From Linum tenue (Eukaryota > Streptophyta > Magnoliopsida > Malpighiales > Linaceae), in assembly GCA_946122785.1 (NCBI GenBank), contig CAMGYJ010000002.1:22232492-22296491 (forward strand): a DNA stretch of 64,000 nucleotides. The letters run 5' to 3'. Below the pieces are notes generated by a model, which ran no database searches, was not told where the DNA came from, and saw only the letters and a program-made list of their open reading frames with translations. The position numbers and the translations under genes are program-made. This document shows, piece by piece, positions 56,140 through 64,000 of the stretch (its first letter is position 1; each line of letters begins with the position of its first letter).

Positions 56140-58899
56140 TCAGGTGCTCAAGAGCGGATCCACATCGCTCTTGAGGTACAGCTTCAAAGGGTGGCCATGC
56201 ACGCGACGAATGTGGCCACCTGCATTTGCCAGCTCGACTTGGCCATCCGGCAGGATGCAAGCGAGTGAATACTCGGATGGCCAAGGTGGGGGCGGGACCA
56301 GCTCGTAGTGGTCTCCGGCGCTCTTTTGAGTAGGCTTAGCTGCCTGCAGTTTCGGCCGCCACTCCTCCTTGATCTGTTCTTTTGATGACGGAGTGGTCCG
56401 GAGTGGCGGCGAAGGTGTGGGAGGCGGGTCCTGCAAAATAGGCAGCACAGAAGGATACACGACAGACTCGTGCTCCTGGTGAGATACAGCATGCAGAGGT
56501 AACGAAGCAGGTATAGTGTCAGCAACTGAAAGCGTTATTCACTCCTCGCCATCCCTCAAAACTACGGTCCCATCATGCACATCTATGAGAGCCTTGGCGG
56601 TGGCCAGGAAAGGCCTTCCCAGTATAAGAGGCACTTCTGTGTCCTCATTGATGTCCAGGATAACAAAATCCACAGGATATGTGAATTTGCCAACCTTAAC
56701 CAGAAGGTCTTCCACTATGCCTTTAGGATGCACTACAGATCTGTCAGCTAATTGAAGGGTCATCCTAGTAGCACGGGGTTCGCCTAGGCCTAGTTTCTTG
56801 AACAGTTGATATGGCATAACATTGATACTAGCACCTAAATCCGCCAAGGACTTCTCTACATGAAATTTATCAATAGAGCACGGGATAGTAAAACTACCTG
56901 GGTCCTTTCTCTTCTGCAGAAGCTTGTTCTGCAGAATAGCCGAGCACTCCTCGCTGAGCTCCACAGTGGCCAGCTCACTCAGCTTCTGCTTCTTTGAGAG
57001 AAGTTCTTTCAGAAACTTCGCATACTTCGGCATTTGCGATAGTGCCTCCAGGAAGGGCACTTGGACGTTCAGCTTCTTAAGCATGGCCATGAAGTTCTCG
57101 AACTCTGCCTCCAGCCTGTCTTTGTGCAACCGAGTAAGGAAAGGGAGTTTAGGGACATACTCCTTCACTACTGGTTGCGGTTTAGGTGCAGGCACCTCAA
57201 CCTCCTTCTCTACTTCTTGTTCAACCGCTGGAGACGCTGGAACAGGGCTCTCTCTTTCCGGTTCCCGAGCAGGGGGGTCAACAGTCATCTTGCCACTCCT
57301 GGTCATGATGGCATTGCAGCGCTCATCCGGGGTCGGCGGGTGAGGGATGGTCTGCCCGGGTAGAGTACCAGGAGCCCTTTGAGCCACTGCCTGGGCCACG
57401 CTCCCCAGCTGGGTCTGGATATCCTGCAAAACAGCCTGTGTGTTCCTCTGACCAGCTTCAAGAGCCAGGAATTTACCCGAGGCCTTCTCCATGAACTGCT
57501 CAAAGGTGTTGAATTTCTGAGCACTAGCACTGGCGAGAGAACCCACCAAGTCCCGCAGTTCAGCCATCTGATCATTCTGCACTGGGGCAGCAGGGGCTGC
57601 ACCTGGCTGCTAGAAAGGCCACGGCTGTGATTGAGCAGTATGCCCCTGCATGGGCTGATAGAGAGACTGTTGTTGCTGCTGGAATTGCCCCTGTCTGGGC
57701 TGATATGGTGGCCGCTGGAAGCCTGGTGGTCCCTGGGGAGCTGGTGGTCTGGGATTTGGCCCAGCCCAGGAGAAGTTAGGATGCTGGCGCCACCCCTCAT
57801 TGTACGTGTTGCTGTAGGGGTCATTGCGCCTGACATTATTGATGAAGTTCACATGCTCCTGGGGTGTGGTTGATTCCTTCATCGCCTGGCAGTCTTCCAC
57901 CGTGTGATGGGTGCTTTCGCACCATTGGCAGAGCATCGCCTGCGGCTGTCCTGTACCTGCAATCAAACCAGAACGATCGATAGCTGAAACCAGCTTCGAT
58001 ACCACCTGCACCAGATCAGATGAATGGGTGCCCACAGCATGCACACCCCGTCCAGGTGCTCGTCTCGATCTCCTGGCAGTGCCCCAGTTGTACCCGTTCT
58101 CCGCCATCTCTTCAAAGAGTTGATTCAGCTGTGGCGGGGTTTTTGTCAGCATGTTCCCGCCACAAACCGAATCAATCAGCTGCTTGTCCTCCAGGAAGAG
58201 GGCGTGATAGAAGGTGCCCACCTTGAATGCATCATTGAAACCATGATTGGGACACTTGAGAAAGAGGCTGGTGTACCTCTCCCAAGCATCCCTGATGGTC
58301 TCATCCTCATCCTGAGCAAAATGTGTAATTTGCTTCTGCAGGTCAGCTGTCTTGGATGGAGGATGGTAGCGGGTGAGGAACTTGTCCGCCAGGTTGGCGA
58401 ACGTGGTGATGGAGCCCGGAGGTCGAGTGTCGAGCCACTCCTTGGCCTGCCCCTCCAGAGTGAATGGGAAGTACCTCAGCTGGATGGCATCTGCTGGTAC
58501 CCCATTGATCTTGATTCCATCGATGAGCTCGTGGAATCGCCTGAGATGTGATCGAGGGCACTCTCCCTCCTTACCATGGAACACCACTGAACCGCGCAGC
58601 ATGGTGATCACTGAGGTGCTCACCTCAAAGTTGTTGGCTGGGACATGAGGGTGTTGAATGGGTGACCTCATGTCTGCAGCCTTAGCGGTCCAGTAGGATC
58701 CCATGGTCTGCTCATCTGGGTTGATCACATCGTGGTTCTGCGGATCACCCATCTCTCCTTCTTCTTCTTCTCCGATCTGCAGCTGTGATAGCGCCTTCTC
58801 CGCAGCCAGTCGCGCCTTTAGAACCCGCTTGGAGTTCCTGCAGGTTCGTTCAAGCTCCTGGTCTAATGGTAGTAGTTCTCCCGACTGGCTACGGGTCAT
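56140..58899 (-). pseudogene. Gag-protease frame with two in-frame stops (UAG 57610, UGA 56539)
   Basis: One continuous 920-codon frame from ATG 58899. Gag covers codons 1-429: the retrotransposon gag domain (RYFPFTLEGQAKEWL, LADKFLTRYHP) and a CCHC knuckle (CQWCESTHHTVEDC), then a Gln-rich tail and UAG-CAG-CCA. Protease follows with LADLGASINVMPYQLFKK and ILGRPFLATAKALID, then UGA. The last part (LPDGQVELANAGG, HGHPLKLYL) may be the integrase C-terminal end, so reverse transcriptase, RNase H and most of integrase were deleted. There are no frameshifts. The stops may be C-to-T changes of CAG and CGA, or the UAG may be read through. Confidence 0.82.
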
Positions 58900-59020
58900 G
58901 CACTACCTGCACACAATCAGCAGAAGCAACCCGTGAAGGCACACAGGTGGAAGAGATAAAATGCAGAAAATAAAAAACTAGAGTAACAAATTCTCACGTT
59001 TCCCCAATAATCTAGAGGGG

Positions 59021-59038
59021 TCCCCGGCAATGGCGCCA
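59021..59038 (-). other. Primer-binding site, tRNA-Asp type (internal region 1)
   Basis: The minus strand reads TGGCGCCATTGCCGGGGA shortly after the LTR2 end. It complements the 3' end of plant tRNA-Asp with one change from the usual TGGCGCCGTTGCC form. Confidence 0.85.
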
Positions 59039-59044
59039 AAAACT

Positions 59045-60425
59045 TGACACGCCAAAACACAACACCTAACAATGGCCAAGTGTAACGAATGAAAGGGACT
59101 GCAGTATAGTGGCACAAGTAATAAATATCGAATCCACGGGTCTCTAGAGTTACTATTACTCAGCTTCAGTTCATTATCTAGCAAACTAGATTAAGGATTG
59201 ATTGATAAACTACTCTACTGACTACTCTACTAATTACAAGTTGGGAACTCACTTAGGTATGATTCCCCCTAGCTCCTCAATTAGGTCCAAGTTGCAATTA
59301 CCTTTGGTTGATCTACTGTTGATTAAATTGCGGAAGATCCTAAATTAGCTTGGAATCTCTTAAGCTGACCAAGCCCTCTCAGACAGAATACCCGGCAGGC
59401 GACTAGCCTTCACCGGGATAGACTGCTAAGGCGATTCACACAGATCTCCACTACTGGAATGAATTCCAGTACAAAGCAGTGAATTGATTGACTCTCGCAC
59501 AACCAATTCACTACTATCAATCAAGGAAGCTCTCTTAACCTAATCAGATTCTATCTATCATAGGTTAAAGCAGAAATCAAGAGAATTTGATCAAGATCCA
59601 ATTGACTCAATAAATCATGACTCAATCGATTATAATCAAACAATATAGCATCCAAAACTTCATACAAGAAAGATCCTAACTCATGGAACTAGGGTTCCTC
59701 AAAACCTAAGTGAAGGGAAGTTACTCCATAGAGAAGAGAGAGACTGCAGAAATCTGATCTAGATCTTCAATCTCCATCTCCAAGCTTGATTCTTGAGCTC
59801 CAATGGCGAAGAAATCCTCCAAAATAGCTCCAAGAATGTTCCCAAGTCGCTCTCTCTCTAGGGTTCGTCCCTTGGGTGTTTGGGATCCAAAACCCCGCTC
59901 TCCCCCTTTCCTTTTGCTGAAAATCGGGTTTTAAACATCAATTCCCGACTCACACGGCCAGGCCACACGGCCGTGTGGCTTTCCCAGCTGCCCGTGTGAA
60001 GGCTCGGTGAATTCCACACGGGCAAAAGTGCCCCTTGCACGGCCGTGTGGGTTGTGCCCGTGTGGCTTGCTCAGCCTCTGTTTAATGCTTTGTTTCTCCC
60101 TCGTCCAGACTCCGAATCAGTCGCCGTTTGATCCCAGACGCTCGTAGTCTCGTCCTCTTTCTTTTCATGACAAGCTTGCATGATTCTTTGTCCATAAAGT
60201 GAGGTAGAAATCCATTCTTCTTCAGGTCATACCCGAGTTTCTTCTCCCGAATCGTCAATTGATCTCTGATTGACTTGAAACTTGCGCCTATGCTTCACTT
60301 TATGTGCTAGGACCTGAAATGTGACAAAGGAACACAACCTAGCATAAAATAGGCCAAAGACACGATAATTCAAGCTGAAACAATCAAGAAACAAACAAGA
60401 AACATGTGCAAATACCGAGTCATCA
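59045..60425 (-). repeat. LTR2, the shared middle LTR
   Basis: The same family as LTR1 and LTR3 (common tgacacgccaaaacacaac end and many blocks such as cttaagctgaccaagccctc) but strongly diverged. It has a primer site on one side and a polypurine tract on the other, so it serves as 5' LTR of one internal region and 3' LTR of the other. Confidence 0.87.
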
Positions 60426-60441
60426 AATCCCCCCACACTTA
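60426..60441 (-). other. Polypurine tract next to LTR2
   Basis: The minus strand reads TAAGTGTGGGGGGATT directly before the LTR2 start. Confidence 0.8.
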
Positions 60442-61813
60442 ACTGTTTGCTTGTCCCCAAGCAAACCTAACTCAAACCAATGCAGCTCTCTAGAGCTCTA
60501 TAGAAACATACAACCCCGATCGTCGGTAGAGGATTTCCTAGATCATATAGCAGCTTACGAGGTCAACTGGTCTTCTAAGACGTTCCCTATCTCTCTCAAT
60601 GCGAGTACTAGACTCAAGCCAGGATCATGAGAAAAAGTAGAAGTAAGACAGTCAGTTCATGGATAAAGGGACTCACACCATTCACAACCAAGGACTCGTT
60701 GTACCGGGGTGCTCTTTCACTTCATTTCACCGTTGGAACCCCTTTTTCTCACTTTCATTTACATTTCTTCTCTTTTTTTTTCCTTTCATTTGGTGGGGTT
60801 CCAACTGCAGTCTTTTGCACGGTCGACCCTTATTAGTCGAGCAAGAGCAATTTCTGTACATCTGGCGCTCGCCAGAGTACTTCTTTTAACTCCTTTTCCT
60901 CAACTCGTGTGGAGGGTCAATGAAATTAAGGGGGGTCGGAAGCTCTATCCGTGCCCTTAAAAACACATCCTCAAGTAGGCAAATCGCTCAACGGGTGGAG
61001 GTTTTACTTGTACTAGAGACAGCTTAGCTTCACCTTGTAGGAGTACCCCACTAAGGATCACTAAAATCTCTTCCAAAACCCGATTTTGTGCAATGAACGG
61101 TGCCACACACGTTGGGCTTTCCCCATGTTTAAGATTTTAATGATTTCGACATGGAGGACCAACTGCTTCCCATTTTCCACATGAGCACCCTGTTCGATAC
61201 ACGAGTCCATAACACAATCCAAACAGAGTCACCATTACCGCATGAATTCAATGGTCTGAGCTCCACTAATTCACAAAATCAACTGGCACAGCAGAGAGCT
61301 AGATAGGAAAAATCTTATACTTCAACATCCTCCATAGTGCTACACTACCTCCCTAGGTTGCACATTACTATAGAGACTGTCAATTCAAAGCATACTGAGC
61401 AGGCAATTTGCAAGGAAACACGTACTTGGAGCCCTCAAATTTAAAAATTTGGACAGTGGACTAGGCTCCATGCACACAAACAGCCAAACATTCACCCGCA
61501 TACATAATCGAACACCAATCCCCCCACACTTAAGCACGACATTGTCCTCAATGGAGGAAAGATAAGGAGGGTAGAACGAAGTTACCAGATCAAGGGTGAA
61601 TGATGATGGACGAGTCAGGCGGTACATTTCAGGAAGAGAGAGTAATCAGAACACAAACACCACACAAAATCTCACAAAGGTTGAGTTATTGACTCTCAAA
61701 TCAAATAACAAAACTGACTCAACCGAGGATAAATAGAGAAAGAAATGCAAACCGACTGGTTGGGTTGCCTCCCAACAAACTCTTCTTTCACGTCGTGAGC
61801 CGGACGATGGCTC
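60442..61813 (-). other. 3' non-coding region of internal region 2
   Basis: It shares the second purine tract and flanking sequence with internal region 1 but carries no env-like ORF. I see no coding frame. Confidence 0.6.
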
Positions 61814-62932
61814 CTAAGTTTCGGTCCATGCTAGAACCTCCTTGAAGTTGAGGTTCTCGTCAATGAGGTGGAGTCGTAAGTCACGAGCATGTGGTATGAC
61901 TGGTGATGGAAGCTCGTGCACTTGATGCAGATGAAGTCTCCACCCTCGAGACCTCTTCTTCTCTTCTCTCGTCTCATTGCCCCAAACCAGATATGACAAC
62001 ATCGATTGGCCACCATCGCGTCCACCAAGAGGGACCGATGTCGATGTGGCCTTGGTCTGGCAAAGAGACACTGCAAATGGGTCCTTGCCAAGCAGCTCCT
62101 CGAAGTTTGGTGGAGATATCACATGTAACTCATGGCCGGTGCAGGCCTCTTCCACCTTAACTCCGTCCTCAGCCTGGACGCCAATTTCTTCTTCAACCTC
62201 CCTTTCTTCTTCATGTGGTATCACCCTTGGGAAATGATCAAGAACTCCTCCTGCTTCACTTTCGTCATCCTCCACAACTTCTTTCTGCACCCTTTCTTGC
62301 TCTTCTTCTTCTAGCACGGATTGGAGAGCAAGTTGCCAAGCAATTTCTTTCATGAGATCTTCTTGCATCTCCTGATCATGATCATCACGAGAGCTCTCCG
62401 TGACAACTTCAGTGTGCTCCACAATGTCCTTGTAGCCTTCTTCTTCCTCCTCCTCTTCTAGTATGGTAACATAAGGGTGATCTGGAGCAGGTTGTGCACA
62501 AGATCGCTCAAGATCATCGACGCTCTTCTTAAGGCTCAGGAGGATCTCCTATGTTTCACGATAGGCCTGGACACAATGATCCATCCTGGAGCATGATCTC
62601 TCACAGTCTCGAGCAAACTGCTCCATGAGAAGCCTCAATTCATAGTTTGGATCTGGCTGTGGAGTGTAGCATGGCTCTGCAGAATGGCCCGTGAAGGCCG
62701 CCATGGGTAACTCCAGCTCCAGTGGCCCCTCTGGTTGTGGGAGAAATTCTTCTCGATAAGAAGGTTGTTCTTGATATGCCCAGGGGTCTGATTGTTCTCC
62801 GTAGAAAGGGGGTTGGTACTGGAACCCGACTCCATAGTCTTCTCCTCCTTGGTTACTCCAGGGAGTCTCGGGGTAATACCACTCGGATGGTGGTGGATAC
62901 CCCCAATGATTGGAGAAGCCATGAGGGTCCAT
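61814..62932 (-). pseudogene. Acidic ORF of internal region 2, one in-frame UAG
   Basis: A 373-codon frame from ATG 62932 is broken only by TAG at 62549. The N-terminus is Tyr/Pro/Gln-rich (MDPHGFSNHWGYPPP). The middle is helical with LLMEQFARDCERSCSRM, and the part after the stop is very acidic (ILEEEEEEGYKD). The end is basic and then reads NLNFKEVLAWTET. It occupies the gag position after the primer site but has no gag domain or zinc knuckle. I do not recognise a function. The UAG context is not a known read-through signal. Confidence 0.55.
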
Positions 62933-63045
62933 GATTCAGATCTGCACCAACAAAAACAAAAAACACCCAAGTGAAAAGCAAGGGCGGAAACCAAAAGAAA
63001 AACGCTAAAGTAACAAACTTCTGCCTTTCCTAATAATCTAGAAAG

Positions 63046-63063
63046 TCCCCGGCAACGGCGCCA
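63046..63063 (-). other. Primer-binding site, tRNA-Asp type (internal region 2)
   Basis: The minus strand reads TGGCGCCGTTGCCGGGGA, a perfect match to the tRNA-Asp form used by Athila and Tat elements. Confidence 0.88.
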
Positions 63064-63069
63064 AAAACT

Positions 63070-64000
63070 TGACACGCCAAAACACAACACCAAACTGCGA
63101 CCAAGTGTAATCGCAGTCCGGGAATGCAGTAACAGGCAAGTTCAATTATCAACCCGGGGTCTAGATCTACTGCTTACTCCGTGATTCTCTATTATCTAGC
63201 AAACTAGTTCGAGTGATTGTTGTTAAAAGTAAAAGCAACAAGAAAGCAGTAAATTGTTCGGTTTTCAAAGTCAAGAAAGAGTCACTCGGGATTGAGTCCC
63301 CCTAGCCCCTTAGTTAGGTTCAATTGTAATTCCCTGGGTTGATTTACTGTTGATTAGACTGCGGAAGATCCGACAGTAGCTTGGAATCTCTTAAGCTGAC
63401 CAAGCCCTCTCAGTCTAACTACCCGGCAGACGACTAGTCTTCACCGGGATAGAAAGCTGAGGCTATGAACACAGAACTCCACTACTGGAATTGAATTCCA
63501 GTACAAAGCAGTAAACTGGCTAACTCTCGTATAGCCAATCTCCTACTATCGAATGAAGAGGCTCTAACAACCTAATCAGATTCTATCTATCTCAGGTTGC
63601 AGCAGAAATTGAGAAAAGCTGATCAGACTCAAATCAATTCAATAAACATGCATCATTCGATTAAAATCAAACAGTAATATCATCCCAAGTCATTACAATC
63701 AAATCCCTAACACAAGGAACTAGGGTTCTTCATACCCAAGTGAGAGAAGGGTTCTACTCCATAGAGAGAGAAGAGAAAACAGTAATCGGATTAGTCATAC
63801 TCATAACGATGTGGAAAATCTGCTCCGGGACGATGATTTCCACTCCTATGACGATCTCCAAGCTCGATTCGATGAAATCCAGCTCTAAGATAGCTTCTAG
63901 GATGTGTTCTTCGTACTTTCTCTCTCTAGGGCTCTCTTTTTGTTCTGAAAACACGATTCCCTTCCTTTTGGCTCGGAATAGGCTCTAAAATCAGGATTTC
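63070..64000 (-). repeat. LTR3, the 5' LTR of the composite (cut by the window edge)
   Basis: It aligns base for base with LTR1 at an offset of 12860, with 6 substitutions and no gaps over 931 bp. By that alignment it should end near 64424. Confidence 0.9.

Larger units (their letters stand above)
50210..64000 (-). mobile_element. Athila-lineage composite: LTR3-internal2-LTR2-internal1-LTR1
   Basis: On the minus strand the order is LTR3 (63070 to beyond the window), primer site, internal region 2 (2.6 kb), polypurine tract, LTR2, primer site, internal region 1 (7.5 kb with gag, protease and an env-like ORF), polypurine tract, LTR1. LTR1 and LTR3 differ at 6 sites over 931 bp, while LTR2 is strongly diverged. 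Neither internal region has reverse transcriptase or a complete integrase, so both are non-autonomous. Athila assignment rests on the tRNA-Asp primer site, gag and protease type, and a third ORF near the 3' end. Confidence 0.85.

Noticed and set aside
59045..60425. LTR2 as a separate nested solo LTR
   Set aside because: A solo LTR would be flanked by a target duplication inside one internal region. Instead a primer site lies on one side and a polypurine tract on the other.

Overview
The window is nuclear DNA of a flowering plant, probably a eudicot; the species cannot be told from the sequence. It has spliced genes with GT-AG introns for organelle-targeted plant proteins, plus plant-type retroelements: RNase H-bearing L1 LINEs, Tat and Athila lineage Ty3 elements with a tRNA-Asp primer site, a Copia LTR, Mutator-like and hAT elements, and a probable Helitron. 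About three quarters of it is transposon-derived.

Layout. (1) 1-10.8 kb: a near full-length LINE on the minus strand (17-bp target duplication). A 2.2-kb Mutator-like element carrying a plant mobile domain gene is nested in its RNase H region (exact 9-bp duplication). (2) 10.8-14.6 kb: a LINE tail fragment and a complete five-exon mitochondrial pyruvate carrier gene. (3) 14.6-33.7 kb: a block with Helitron-like ends (A|TC...CTAG|T). It holds a decayed Tat-lineage element with an antisense spliced ORF, a Mutator transposase fragment, three hAT-type MITEs, a purine-rich foldback element, a broken copy of GrpE exon 1 and a decayed EHD-family gene. (4) 34-48 kb: a gene island with mitochondrial GrpE (Mge), an unnamed conserved gene with an EAR-like motif on the minus strand, an internally deleted LINE, and the 13-exon chloroplast trigger-factor-like gene TIG. 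(5) 48.4-50.2 kb: an inverted-repeat element with an ATACCATATGGTAT palindrome array, then a minus-strand Copia 3' LTR. (6) 50.2 kb to the end: a minus-strand Athila-lineage composite with three LTRs around two different internal regions. The outer LTRs are almost identical and the middle one is old.

The host genes that look functional are the pyruvate carrier, GrpE, the EAR-motif gene and TIG. Three of these serve organelles (pyruvate import, the mitochondrial Hsp70 cycle, plastid protein folding), but nothing suggests they are co-regulated. The most unusual signals are in the mobile DNA: a 30-bp periodic array of TCACCG-N13-CGGTGA dyads in the Mutator-like element, the three-LTR composite, its gag-protease frame interrupted by UAG-CAG-CCA, and a possible 19-kb Helitron beside the gene whose exon it carries.
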